Below are positions 43,789 to 53,159 of a DNA stretch of 64,000 nucleotides, one piece after another. The notes below the pieces were generated by a model. The model was not told the origin of the DNA. It saw nothing but the letters and a program-made list of their open reading frames with translations, and made no database searches. Source of the stretch: Denitrobaculum sp965225735 (GTDB taxonomy: Bacteria > Pseudomonadota > Alphaproteobacteria > Kiloniellales > Kiloniellaceae); assembly GCA_965225735.1 (NCBI GenBank), contig CBDDBN010000027.1, positions 62,001-126,000 of the forward strand, given 5' to 3'. Every line of letters begins with the position of its first letter. Position 1 is the stretch's first letter. The position numbers and the translations under genes are program-made.

Positions 43789-44244
43789 CTAACCGGCTTC
43801 TGTTTGCAAACCCGATTTCAGACGCGCAAGACCCCGGATTCGTTCAACAGCAGAGTAAAAGCCGTTGGCGCGGTTAGGACTGATCTGGGTCTCGAAATCT
43901 AACCTGCGCAGCACATCCTTAATGTCCACGGCTAGAATTTCTTCCGCTGTACGCCCAGAATAGATCGACAAAAGAACTGCCAAAAGCCCGCGGACAATAT
44001 GCGCGTCGCTGTCCGCTCTAAATGACAGCACCGGTTTAGGGTCATTGGACAACTCGGCAATCAGCCAAGCCTGGCTGGTACAGCCCTGGATCCGGTTTTG
44101 CTCCGTCTTTTCCGTTTCATCGAATTCAGGAAGTTTCCGGCCCAGATCGATGATGTAGCGGTAGCGGTCTTCCCAGTCGTCAAGGAACTCGAAGTTCTCG
44201 ACCAGTTCATCCACCGAAGTCACCGACATAGATCCGTTATCCAT
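43789..44244 (-). CDS. SufE family Fe-S cluster sulfur acceptor
   Basis: A SufE-like protein of about 151 residues: FEFLDDWEDRYRYIIDLGRKLP, the active Cys55 in NRIQGCTSQAWL and the C-terminal GFYSAVERIRGLA. SufE takes persulfide sulfur from SufS for Fe-S cluster building. The suf genes are not in the window, so this is a stand-alone copy. The start is uncertain: ATG at 44244 is used here; ATG at 44229 or TTG at 44259 are alternatives. It is 34 bp downstream of the nicotinate phosphoribosyltransferase gene. Confidence 0.93.
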   Translation of the reverse strand: MDNGSMSVTSVDELVENFEFLDDWEDRYRYIIDLGRKLPEFDETEKTEQNRIQGCTSQAWLIAELSNDPKPVLSFRADSDAHIVRGLLAVLLSIYSGRTAEEILAVDIKDVLRRLDFETQISPNRANGFYSAVERIRGLARLKSGLQTEAG

Positions 44245-44293
44245 TCTCACATGCGGCAAGGAAGATCTTGCCGCTTGATTCTGCCAACATCAG

Positions 44294-45481
44294 CTACTTA
44301 CGCAGCAAAAACTCGCGTCCAACCTTCACGCGTGGCTGCCCGTCATACTCGACGATATCAGCGGTCGCATAGGTTTCTGACCAACTGCCCGGCAAATAAC
44401 TACCGGTCCCGACCACATCTACAGGGGCCTGCGCCTCTGCCATCATCCGACACTTGACGGGGCTAAAGCCGGAGGACGCGACGATTTTCACCTTGTCGAA
44501 GCCCTCGTTATCGAGAACCTCACGCAGTTTCCAGATTGCGGCGGCGGACACACCTGGTCCAACCAAATGCCGGAGCTCCGCCTCATTGCGGTATCCGCGC
44601 ACCGCTTGAGGGACGTTACGCTCCAGGGCTGCGTAAGAACTCGGCGGGTCCAGCGTCTCAACGAAACGACCGCCCGGCGTATCCAGACGCATGGCCAGCT
44701 GACCGCTCGCCGCCCGCTTCGGGAAGCGGCGGCAGACTGTCAGAGCATCGGTGATTTCGCGCGCAAAGTAGTCAACCAGGACCGTCATGGGTTCGTCTGG
44801 AAAGACCTCATCGTACATTTCCGCGGCCCGCAAAGTCGAACCCGCGTAGCCGATAAAGGCGTGAGGCATAGTGCCCTTTCCGCCTTCCGCACCAAAGTAA
44901 TGCGCGGTTGCATCCGTGGCATTTCCGATAAAGCCGACCGCATTGACCTTGCGCTGCGCCCGCGCCGACCCGACAGATGCAGCATAGGCCATCAGTTCGG
45001 CCATCTCTGTCCCGGCGCAGTGACGCGCATCCATCGCCAGGAAGCTGACTTTGGGCAGATCGGAGCACATGGTAAAGGCGTTGTAGGCCGCAACGCAGGC
45101 AGGACCCAGCTTCTGCAGAACCAGGGTCTCCAGGTCAACCAGATGATAGAGTGATCCGGAAACGTACATGATGGGCTCGCCGGCACCGACCCACCTGCCC
45201 TCTTCAAAACGCAGGTCGATTTCAAACTTGGTCCCGCGCTTTTCCGCCATCGCATTCAGCCAATCAATGGCGAGGCGGGGTGCCGAGACAACCGGACGGC
45301 GCATAAAGAGGGCATAGACGGCCGGAACATCGCCGAACTGACCAACCGCTCTTTTGGTCCTCAGGAAATAGTGGTCCGTCCAGTTGACAACATCCGGCTC
45401 CTGCAGCGGCCAACGCGCGGCGTCATGCCCTCTGTCCGGGCCAGTCTGCCGTTCCAATCCATCATCCGGCATGAGACTCAT
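44294..45481 (-). CDS. Nicotinate phosphoribosyltransferase
   Basis: The 395-residue enzyme of the NAPRTase family shows WTDHYFLRTKRAV near the N terminus, EPIMYVSGSLYHLVDLETLV, the GTMPHAFIG motif with the usual His, VLVDYFAREI, the IVASSGFSPVKCRMM segment and DVVGTGSYLPGS. It condenses nicotinate and PRPP to nicotinate mononucleotide, the first step of NAD salvage, ahead of nadE elsewhere in the window. The SufE gene follows 34 bp downstream. The first 30 residues vary in this family. Confidence 0.92.
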   Translation of the reverse strand: MSLMPDDGLERQTGPDRGHDAARWPLQEPDVVNWTDHYFLRTKRAVGQFGDVPAVYALFMRRPVVSAPRLAIDWLNAMAEKRGTKFEIDLRFEEGRWVGAGEPIMYVSGSLYHLVDLETLVLQKLGPACVAAYNAFTMCSDLPKVSFLAMDARHCAGTEMAELMAYAASVGSARAQRKVNAVGFIGNATDATAHYFGAEGGKGTMPHAFIGYAGSTLRAAEMYDEVFPDEPMTVLVDYFAREITDALTVCRRFPKRAASGQLAMRLDTPGGRFVETLDPPSSYAALERNVPQAVRGYRNEAELRHLVGPGVSAAAIWKLREVLDNEGFDKVKIVASSGFSPVKCRMMAEAQAPVDVVGTGSYLPGSWSETYATADIVEYDGQPRVKVGREFLLRK

Positions 45482-45552
45482 CCGTCCCTATGTTGATCCA
45501 AGATATGGCCTCTAACGCTCTCGCGTCATAAGAAGAGCCCGTCCATAAAAGT

Positions 45553-45592
45553 AGAGCGGCTTTGTTCGTGTCATTCAAACAAAAACCGCTCT
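45553..45592. repeat. Inverted repeat, possible interspersed palindromic element
   Basis: AGAGCGG at 45553-45559 pairs perfectly with CCGCTCT at 45586-45592, and the inner parts TTTGTT and AACAAA also pair, leaving a loop of about 11 bases. The hairpin lies between the nicotinate phosphoribosyltransferase start and the DAHP synthase stop, both on the minus strand. It could terminate the DAHP synthase transcript or be one copy of a dispersed repeat. Confidence 0.5.
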
Positions 45593-45626
45593 AGCTCTTC
45601 GCGCTCGGCGGCGTTGCCAACAAGCT

Positions 45627-47018
45627 TCAAGAGGCCGCCGCAATCGCGCCGCTGCCGTTTCTCCGATCTTCCCGTTCCTGCTTAAGCTGTTCAGCAATCA
45701 GGAACGCAAGTTCCAACGCCTGGCTGGCATTGAGCCGCGGATCGCAGTGGGTGTGATAACGGTCGCCGAGCCGATCTTCGCTGATCGCCTGCGCGCCGCC
45801 GATGCACTCGGTCACATCCTGTCCGGTCATCTCGAAGTGGACACCGCCCGCATAGCTGCCTTCGGCCCGATGAACGTTAAAGAAGCCTTTGACCTCGGCG
45901 AGGATGCGATCAAACGGCCGAGTTTTGTATCCGGTGGAGGATTTGATCGTATTACCGTGCATAGGATCGCAGGACCATACAACCTTGCGACCTTCGCGCT
46001 GAACAGCCTGAACCAGACGCGGCAGCATCTCTTCGACTTTGTCATGCCCCATGCGGGCTATCAAGGTCAGGCGCCCCGGCTCGTTTTCCGGGTTTAACAC
46101 ATCGATCAACCGGATAAGGTCGTCGGTTTCCATGGTTGGACCGCACTTCATCCCGATCGGGTTCTTGATGCCCCGCGCGAACTCAATGTGAGCTTCGTCG
46201 ATATTCCGGGTGCGGTCGCCGATCCAGACCATATGGGCGGAACAGTCGTACCATTCGCCGCTCAAGCTATCCACGCGGGTTAACGCCTGCTCATAGTTCA
46301 GCAGCAGCGCCTCGTGGCTTGTGTAAAAGTCGGTTTCCCGCAGTTCCGGGCTCTTTTCCGGCGTCAGGCCGCAAGCCTTCATAAAGGCGATCGTCTCATC
46401 GATCCGCCGCGCCAACTCGTCGTAGCGCTTGCCCTGAGCCGAACCCGCGACAAACTCCTGGTTCCACTGATGCACCTTGTGCAAGTCGGCAAATCCGCCC
46501 TGCGCAAAGGCGCGCAGCAGATTGAGCGTCGAAGCGGCCTGGTTATAGGCCCGCAACAGCCGTTCAGGATCAGGCTGACGAGCAGCGCCATTGAACTCGA
46601 TACCATTGACGATATCACCGCGGTAGCTGGGCAGTTCCTTGCCGTCGATCGTCTCCGTCGGCGCCGAACGCGGCTTCGCGAATTGACCGGCAAGCCGCCC
46701 CACCTTGACCACCGGACAAGCCGCGCCAAACGTCAGCGCAACCGCCATCTGAAGCAGAACCTTAAAGGTATCGCGGATGTGGTTGGGGTGGAACTCGGCG
46801 AAACTCTCAGCACAGTCGCCGCCCTGAAGCAGAAAGGCCTTCCCTTCGGCTACTTCGCCCAGGTGACGCTTCAATTTGCGAGCTTCCCCTGCAAACACCA
46901 GTGGCGGATAGCCAGCCAGCGTCTCTTCGACCGCGGTGACGGCAGCTTGATCCGGGTACTCAGGAACCTGACGGATGGTTTTGTCGCGCCAGGAAACCGG
47001 CGTCCAATTGGCGGTCAT
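45627..47018 (-). CDS. Class II 3-deoxy-7-phosphoheptulonate synthase (DAHP synthase)
   Basis: A 463-residue class II (plant-type) enzyme: WRDKTIRQVPEYPD at the start, FLLQGGDCAESF with the metal Cys, KVGRLAGQFAKPRS, SHEALLLNYEQALTR, the WIGDRTR block, and WSCDPMHGNT near the metal site. It condenses phosphoenolpyruvate and erythrose 4-phosphate, the first step of aromatic amino acid synthesis. It lies 228 bp downstream of gor on the same strand. The kyn operon in the window breaks down tryptophan, the end product of this pathway. Confidence 0.97.
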   Translation of the reverse strand: MTANWTPVSWRDKTIRQVPEYPDQAAVTAVEETLAGYPPLVFAGEARKLKRHLGEVAEGKAFLLQGGDCAESFAEFHPNHIRDTFKVLLQMAVALTFGAACPVVKVGRLAGQFAKPRSAPTETIDGKELPSYRGDIVNGIEFNGAARQPDPERLLRAYNQAASTLNLLRAFAQGGFADLHKVHQWNQEFVAGSAQGKRYDELARRIDETIAFMKACGLTPEKSPELRETDFYTSHEALLLNYEQALTRVDSLSGEWYDCSAHMVWIGDRTRNIDEAHIEFARGIKNPIGMKCGPTMETDDLIRLIDVLNPENEPGRLTLIARMGHDKVEEMLPRLVQAVQREGRKVVWSCDPMHGNTIKSSTGYKTRPFDRILAEVKGFFNVHRAEGSYAGGVHFEMTGQDVTECIGGAQAISEDRLGDRYHTHCDPRLNASQALELAFLIAEQLKQEREDRRNGSGAIAAAS

Positions 47019-47246
47019 GACCGGCCTCGTTCTTTATCGATATCATAGTCATGCAGCTCGTTAAGCTGCGCGGATCGTGGGTTTTACTAACCTTTTAGCA
47101 GCTTGACCACCCGAAAAGGCGCGCTGGTTCAGGCATCACCAAACCCGTGCTCGTGACATAAGCCAATTCACGACCTTAGGAACAGAAAATAACGCCCGTC
47201 ACCAGCAATTCTCACCAGGAATTGAGGCCCTAACGCGAAGAAGACT

Positions 47247-48623
47247 CTATTCAGCAGCCTTATCGGCAACATCCGGAACGGGTTCGCGCATGGTGACAAA
47301 CTCTTCAGCCGCCGTTGGGTGGATACCCACAGTGGCGTCGAACATCTGTTTCGTGGCCCCAGCCTTGATCGCCACAGCCAAACCCTGAACGATCTCGGGA
47401 GCGTCCAATCCGACCATATGAACACCAACGACCCGCTGCGACGCGCGCTCGACCACCAGCTTCATCATGGTCTTCTCATCACGTCCGGACAGGGTGTGCT
47501 TCATCGGGCGGAAGTTCGAACGATAGATGTCGAGAGCCCCATATTTCTTGCGGGCATCTGCCTCGGATAGCCCCACCGTCGACACCGGCGGATGGCTAAA
47601 TACAGCTGAGGGCACATTCTCATGATCCATTGCCCGCGGGTTATCGCGGTAAACCGTATCAACGAAAGCCATGGCTTCCTGAATGGCGACAGGTGTCAGA
47701 TTAATACGATCGGTTACGTCGCCAACCGCATAGATGTTGTCCTGGCTCGTGCGAGAGTGCTTGTCGACTTCGATCGCACCTGCAGAACTGACGGAAACAC
47801 CTGCCTCCTCTAGCCCGAGGTTCTTGATATTCGGTCGCCGGCCCGTCGCCGCCATGACCAGATCGGCCTCCAGACTGCTGCCATCGGAAAGCTTCACCAG
47901 CAAACCGCTATCGGTTTTTTCGATCCCCTCGATGGTGGTCTGAACCCGCAGGGAGATCCCCTTCTTCTGGACTTCCGCCGCCAGGGTGTGGCGCACGTCG
48001 TCATCGAAACCTCGGAGGATCTGCTCACCCCGGTAAACGAGGTTAACCTCACTGCCCATCCCATTGAAAATGCCGGCAAATTCGACAGCAATAAAGCCGC
48101 CACCGTAAACGACGACGCGCTTCGGCAGCTCTGTGAGATGAAAGGCTTCGTTGGAGCTGATGGCATGCTCCCAGCCCTCACCGGGCGGGAAGCTTGGGCT
48201 GCCGCCAGTCGCGATCAGGATGGTTTGAGCCGTAAACCGCTCTTCGCCAACCTGGACCGTATGAGCATCGAGCAGCTTTGCGTGCGCTCGGAAGGACTTA
48301 ACCCCGGCGTTGTCGAGCAGTTTTTGATAAATGCCCTCCAGGCGGTCAATTTCCTTGTCTTTGTTGCCAATCAGCTTGTTCCAGTCGAAGCTGGTCTCGC
48401 CGACGGTCCAACCGAAACCGGCGGCATCCTCAAAGTCTTCATGAAAGTGGCTGGCGTAGGACAGCAGCTTCTTGGGCACGCAACCGCGGATAACACAGGT
48501 CCCGCCATAGCGGTAGGATTCGGCGAGCCCTACCCGCGCGCCAGTCGCAGCCGCCATGCGCGCACCACGCACACCGCCCGAGCCGCCACCGATCACAAAA
48601 AGGTCGAAGTCGTAATCGCTCAT
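47247..48623 (-). CDS. gor: Glutathione-disulfide reductase
   Basis: A 458-residue flavoprotein: the FAD-binding GGGSGGVRGARMAA, the redox disulfide Cys43/Cys48 in YGGTCVIRGCVPKKLL, an NAD(P) Rossmann motif YGGGFIAVEFAGIF and the C-terminal catalytic His in VGIHPTAAEEFVTMR. It reduces oxidised glutathione, usually with NADPH. The TCVIRGC signature separates it from dihydrolipoamide dehydrogenase (TCLN-GC). The start has GGAA 10 bp upstream. Confidence 0.96.
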   Translation of the reverse strand: MSDYDFDLFVIGGGSGGVRGARMAAATGARVGLAESYRYGGTCVIRGCVPKKLLSYASHFHEDFEDAAGFGWTVGETSFDWNKLIGNKDKEIDRLEGIYQKLLDNAGVKSFRAHAKLLDAHTVQVGEERFTAQTILIATGGSPSFPPGEGWEHAISSNEAFHLTELPKRVVVYGGGFIAVEFAGIFNGMGSEVNLVYRGEQILRGFDDDVRHTLAAEVQKKGISLRVQTTIEGIEKTDSGLLVKLSDGSSLEADLVMAATGRRPNIKNLGLEEAGVSVSSAGAIEVDKHSRTSQDNIYAVGDVTDRINLTPVAIQEAMAFVDTVYRDNPRAMDHENVPSAVFSHPPVSTVGLSEADARKKYGALDIYRSNFRPMKHTLSGRDEKTMMKLVVERASQRVVGVHMVGLDAPEIVQGLAVAIKAGATKQMFDATVGIHPTAAEEFVTMREPVPDVADKAAE

Positions 48624-48775
48624 GTCCGAATTTCCATAGTTCCGTTTTACTGCAACTGCTGCCCGCGGAAATCAGCAGGTCTGAGAATAAGTTCTAACAC
48701 ATAGGCATGGGGTCGGCGGATTCCAGAGGCTTGCGCCTGCGCCGTTCGACCAGCTTTTAGTGGCGTCCTAACCGG

Positions 48776-50233
48776 TCAGCTTGTGGCCATGCAGATGTAC
48801 TTGACCTCAAGAAAGTCATCCATGCCGTACTTGGAGCCTTCACGCCCGATCCCGCTTTCCTTCACCCCGCCAAAAGGCGCAACCTCGGTCGAGATCAAGC
48901 CGGTGTTAACCCCGACCATGCCGCTCTCCAGGGCTTCGGCAACCCGCCACACCCGGCCAAGGTCTTTGGCGTAGAAATAGGCGGCAAGACCAAACTCAGT
49001 ATCGTTCGCCATTTCAATGACTTCGTCTTCGGTCTTAAAGCGGAACAGCGGTGCCAACGGGCCGAAGGTTTCCTCGTGTGTCACCTTCATATCCGTGGTG
49101 ACGTCTGTAAGAACTGTCGGCTCGAAAAAGGTACCGCCGAGCGCGTGGCGACCGCCGCCGACAGCTACTTTTGCACCTTTCGCCGTAGCATCGAGAACAT
49201 GCTCCTCGACCTTGGCCACTGCCGCGACATTGATAAGGGGTCCCTGGTTCACACCGGCTTCCGTCCCAGCACCGACCGACAGCTCCTTAACCGCCGCCGT
49301 CAGCTTTTCGGCGAAGGCATCGTACACGCCATCCTGAACGAAAATCCGGTTCGCGCAGACGCAGGTCTGGCCGGCATTTCGGAATTTACTGATCATCGCG
49401 CCCTCGACGGCGGCGTCCAGATCGGCGTCGTCAAAAACGATAAAGGGCGCGTTGCCACCCAGCTCCATGGAGACCTTCTTAACCGTTCCGGCACACTGTT
49501 CCATCAGAAGCTTACCGACCCGCGTTGAGCCGGTGAAAGAGAGTTTGCGCACCGTTGGGTTAGAGGTCATCTCTCCACCGATCTCGCTGGACTTACCAGT
49601 GACCACGTTGACGATACCTGCAGGGATACCTGCCCGTTCGGCCAGCTCCGCCAGCGCGAAAGCAGACAGAGGCGTGAGTTCGGCCGGCTTGATCACGACG
49701 GGACAGCCAGCGGCCAGCGCCGGCGCGCACTTGCGGGTGATCATGGCGATCGGGAAGTTCCAGGGCGTGATGGAAGCGACCACGCCGACCGGCTGCTTGA
49801 TGACCACGATACGCTTGTCAGCCTGATGCTGCGGGATTGTATCGCCGTAGACCCGCCGTGCTTCCTCCGCGAACCATTCGATAAAGGACGCGCCGTAGAC
49901 CACTTCGCCTTTGGCTTCGGCGAGCGGCTTGCCCTGCTCCGACGTCATTAGCAGAGCCAGATCGTCCGCGTTTTCCATGATAAGGTTAAACCAGTTCCGC
50001 AGGATCGTGGAGCGCTCCTTCGCGGTCAAAGCCCGCCAGGCCGGCCAAGCGCGGTTCGCTGCCTCAATCGCAACCCGGGTCTCGTCAGCGCCCATTTTGG
50101 GCACCGTCGCGATGACCTCGTCGTTCGCGGGGTTCGTCACTTCAATGGTTTCGCCGCTGTCGGCATCTGTCCACTTGCCGTCGATGTAACACTGCTGGCG
50201 CAGAAGTGACGGATCTTTAAGCTGGAGGGTCAT
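48776..50233 (-). CDS. gabD: Succinate-semialdehyde dehydrogenase (NAD(P)+)
   Basis: A 485-residue aldehyde dehydrogenase. The catalytic Cys is in NAGQTCVCANR, the general-base Glu in VSMELGGNAPFIVFDDAD, and the motifs SFTGSTRVGKLL and ITPWNFPIAMITRK are typical of GabD. The double Cys (TCVC) fits the GabD pattern. It oxidises succinate semialdehyde to succinate, for example in GABA breakdown. It is not next to a GABA transaminase here. Closely related semialdehyde dehydrogenases are alternatives. Confidence 0.92.
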   Translation of the reverse strand: MTLQLKDPSLLRQQCYIDGKWTDADSGETIEVTNPANDEVIATVPKMGADETRVAIEAANRAWPAWRALTAKERSTILRNWFNLIMENADDLALLMTSEQGKPLAEAKGEVVYGASFIEWFAEEARRVYGDTIPQHQADKRIVVIKQPVGVVASITPWNFPIAMITRKCAPALAAGCPVVIKPAELTPLSAFALAELAERAGIPAGIVNVVTGKSSEIGGEMTSNPTVRKLSFTGSTRVGKLLMEQCAGTVKKVSMELGGNAPFIVFDDADLDAAVEGAMISKFRNAGQTCVCANRIFVQDGVYDAFAEKLTAAVKELSVGAGTEAGVNQGPLINVAAVAKVEEHVLDATAKGAKVAVGGGRHALGGTFFEPTVLTDVTTDMKVTHEETFGPLAPLFRFKTEDEVIEMANDTEFGLAAYFYAKDLGRVWRVAEALESGMVGVNTGLISTEVAPFGGVKESGIGREGSKYGMDDFLEVKYICMATS

Positions 50234-50426
50234 TTGGCTTACTCCCTAAGCGCGGCATCGGCTTGAGAGTACAAGCGGCCGGCGTTTTTGTGACTAAAGG
50301 CGGCGGGAGTATAGACAAGCATAGCGCTGCGCGGAAAGTGCAATGTCACCCTTGCCTAGAGCGTACGAAACTGACAGAGATTCATGGCCGCTTTTTCAAT
50401 TGGATAGCCGCCAGAGTTAAGAACGC

Positions 50427-51284
50427 ATGAAGCACTATAATCCTGAGAACGAACCCGCAGATTCCCAAGAGCGCAAGGCGATAAAACCCGTTGTCTGTTA
50501 TCCTACGGATAGCCTTGTGCCGGCGGAGATGGAACGCCTCTTAGCCGGGCGTGAGGCGCTGGAGAAGATCGGACAAATCACGGTTCCTCCGCGCGACGCA
50601 CGCTGCTTCGAGGTGCCAGCGGGTCACTTCTTTCGCATCGTCAGCCGGGACGGCGCCCAGGTTGGCGACCTCAATCTCTGGTCGCTCGATAACCTCAACG
50701 AAAAATTCTACAGCGGGAAAACCCGGGCGCTTCACGGCACGCATCTCTCGACCGGTGATCGGATGTGGTCCAGCTTCCCCTATCTGCGGCCACTGGCCAC
50801 CATCAGCTACGATACGCTCGACTGGTATGGCTGGGACCAATATGGGGGATCGGTCCACGACGTGATCGGGACCCGCTGTGATCCCTATACAGCAAAGCTC
50901 CTATCCGGTGTGGACTATCACTATTGCTGCCATTCCAACCTGATCCGGGCATTGGCGGACCACAGGAACATGAGCAGGGACGAGGCCGAGCCCTTCGTTC
51001 ATGATGTCCTGAACGTCTTTATGTGCACGGGTTTCACCCAGGACACACACCAGTACTTCATGAAGGCAAGCCCCGTTCGGCCCGGCGACTACCTTGAGTT
51101 CTTTGCCGAGACCGACCTTCTGGGCGGCCTATCGGCGTGCCCAGGCGGCGATTGCTCGGCCGAGCACTCTTCGGACGAAGCCGCTTGCTTCCCGCTGGAG
51201 GTGGAGATCTTCAAATCCTCTGCCCCTGAGCTGGCTGATTGGACGCCACCGCCACCTTCAAGCTATGTGAGAACACACGGCTAA
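50427..51284 (+). CDS. DUF1989 (urea carboxylase-associated) family protein
   Basis: A 285-residue protein of the DUF1989 family: TVPPRDARCFEVPAGHFFRI, GAQVGDLNLWSLDNLNEKF, LHGTHLSTGDRMWSSFPYL, CHSNLIRAL and the C-terminal CPGGDCS motif. Residues such as His111 and several Cys (CPGG-CS, CCHSN) may bind a metal. The family is often encoded with urea carboxylase or in purine/amide catabolism, but no such genes are adjacent here. Its function is unproven. It converges on glmS with 18 bp between stops. Confidence 0.88.
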   Translation: MKHYNPENEPADSQERKAIKPVVCYPTDSLVPAEMERLLAGREALEKIGQITVPPRDARCFEVPAGHFFRIVSRDGAQVGDLNLWSLDNLNEKFYSGKTRALHGTHLSTGDRMWSSFPYLRPLATISYDTLDWYGWDQYGGSVHDVIGTRCDPYTAKLLSGVDYHYCCHSNLIRALADHRNMSRDEAEPFVHDVLNVFMCTGFTQDTHQYFMKASPVRPGDYLEFFAETDLLGGLSACPGGDCSAEHSSDEAACFPLEVEIFKSSAPELADWTPPPPSSYVRTHG

Positions 51285-51302
51285 AAGGCGCTAAACTCAG
51301 CT

Positions 51303-53126
51303 TTATTCCACGGTCACAGACTTCGCGAGATTTCGCGGCTGATCGACGTCCGTGCCCTTAAGCACGGCCGTGTGGTAGGCCAAAAGCTGCACCGGGATCG
51401 AGTAGAGGATCGGTGCCACGAAGGGATCGATCTTCGGCAGCTCAATCGTATGAGTCGCCAGTTCGCCAGCCTTTGCTAGACCTTCCTTATCCGACAGCAG
51501 AACGATCCGGCCGCCACGGGCATGGACTTCCTGGAGGTTGGACGCCGTCTTTTCGAACAGCGGGCCGCTGGGTGCGCAGGCGATGATGGGCACCGCTTCG
51601 TCGATCAGGGCAATGGGGCCGTGCTTCATCTCGCCTGCAGCGTAACCTTCGGCATGGATGTAGCTGATTTCCTTAAGTTTTAGCGCACCTTCCATCGCGA
51701 TTGGGAAGAGCGTACCGCGGCCTAGATATAGCACGTCGCGCGCTTCGGCCACGTCGTGCGAGATAGCGCGAATTGCTTCATCGTGATTCAGCACTTCAGA
51801 AACACGGGCGGGCACTTCAGTCAAAGCTGTGCAGAGTTGGCGCTCCTGGGCAGCGTCAATGACTCCCCGCGCCCGCGCGGTGGCGACAGCCAGGCAGGCC
51901 AGCACAGTCAACTGGGTCGTAAAGGCCTTCGTCGACGCCACACCGATCTCCGGTCCCGCGAGGGTCGGTAGAATGGCATCGGAACTGCGTGCGATGGCAG
52001 ACTCCGGGACGTTGACGACGGACAGGATTTTTTGCCCCTGGGACTGCGCATACTTCAGCGCCGCAAGCGTATCGATGGTCTCGCCCGACTGGGAGATAAA
52101 AACGCTCACGCCATCCTCGGGCATGGGCGCTTCACGATAGCGGAACTCCGAAGCGATATCGATCTCAACAGCCTGGCGCGAGAGCTGCTCAAACCAGTAC
52201 TTTGCCACGGCGCCCGCATAGAAGGCGGTGCCACAGGCGATGAAGGTGAAGCGCGAAATCTTTGAAAGATCGAACGGAAAGCTCGGCAGCTGTACCGAGA
52301 GAGTCGCCGGATTCAGGAAGCTGTGGAGCGTATCTCCGATCACCGCCGGCTGCTCGAAGATCTCCTTCTGCATGAAGTGGCGGTACTGACCCTTGCCGAT
52401 CAGCGCGCCCGACATAGCCGTCTGCTTCACCTCGCGCTCGACGACGGCATTGCTGCTGTCGTGGACCGTTGCGCCTTCGCGCGTCAGTTCAACCCAGTCC
52501 CCCTCTTCCAGATAACAGATCTGATCGGTCAGAGGTGCCAGAGCCAAGGCATCCGATCCGAGATACATCTCGCCATCGCCATAGCCAACAGCGAGCGGGC
52601 TACCGCGCCGCGCCCCGATCATCAAATCGTGTCGGCCGGTGAAGATAATCGCCAGCGCAAAGGCGCCTTCTAAGCGCGCGAGAGCCTTAGCAACCGCATC
52701 CTGCGGCGTCATCTGCTGCTTTAGGTATTCCGATACCAGATGGACGACGACTTCTGTGTCGGTCTCGGTTTCGAAGACGTGGTCGGCGCTTGAAAGCTCG
52801 TCTCTAAGCTCCTGAAAATTCTCAATAATGCCGTTGTGCACCACAGAGACCAGGTCACTGGCGTGAGGATGAGCATTCGACTCGGTCGGCCGCCCGTGGG
52901 TTGCCCAACGCGTATGTCCGATGCCGATCGTCCCTTCAACCGGTTCGCTCTCGAGGAGGGTCGCGAGATTATGCAACTTGCCTTCAGCCCTGCGCCGGTC
53001 CATGCGACCGTTTACCAGCGTTGCGATACCGGCTGAATCGTAACCCCGGTACTCGAGGCGCTTGAGCCCGTCGATCAGCAGCGGCGCGACCGGCGCGTTT
53101 CCGATAATCCCTATAATTCCGCACAT
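51303..53126 (-). CDS. glmS: Glutamine--fructose-6-phosphate aminotransferase (isomerising)
   Basis: A 607-residue enzyme. Cys2 is the glutaminase nucleophile (MCGIIGIIGNAPVAPLLIDGL at the start), with the LEYRGYDSAG and GIGHTRWATHG motifs. The SIS isomerase half has ACGTAFYAG and QSGETIDTLAAL, and it ends in LAKSVTVE. It makes glucosamine 6-phosphate for peptidoglycan and lipid A. It follows glmU by 33 bp, as in the classic glmUS operon. The start has GAGGG 9 bp upstream. Confidence 0.98.
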   Translation of the reverse strand: MCGIIGIIGNAPVAPLLIDGLKRLEYRGYDSAGIATLVNGRMDRRRAEGKLHNLATLLESEPVEGTIGIGHTRWATHGRPTESNAHPHASDLVSVVHNGIIENFQELRDELSSADHVFETETDTEVVVHLVSEYLKQQMTPQDAVAKALARLEGAFALAIIFTGRHDLMIGARRGSPLAVGYGDGEMYLGSDALALAPLTDQICYLEEGDWVELTREGATVHDSSNAVVEREVKQTAMSGALIGKGQYRHFMQKEIFEQPAVIGDTLHSFLNPATLSVQLPSFPFDLSKISRFTFIACGTAFYAGAVAKYWFEQLSRQAVEIDIASEFRYREAPMPEDGVSVFISQSGETIDTLAALKYAQSQGQKILSVVNVPESAIARSSDAILPTLAGPEIGVASTKAFTTQLTVLACLAVATARARGVIDAAQERQLCTALTEVPARVSEVLNHDEAIRAISHDVAEARDVLYLGRGTLFPIAMEGALKLKEISYIHAEGYAAGEMKHGPIALIDEAVPIIACAPSGPLFEKTASNLQEVHARGGRIVLLSDKEGLAKAGELATHTIELPKIDPFVAPILYSIPVQLLAYHTAVLKGTDVDQPRNLAKSVTVE

Positions 53127-53159
53127 AATTCTCTACCCTCTATATCCCCGATCGGGAAA

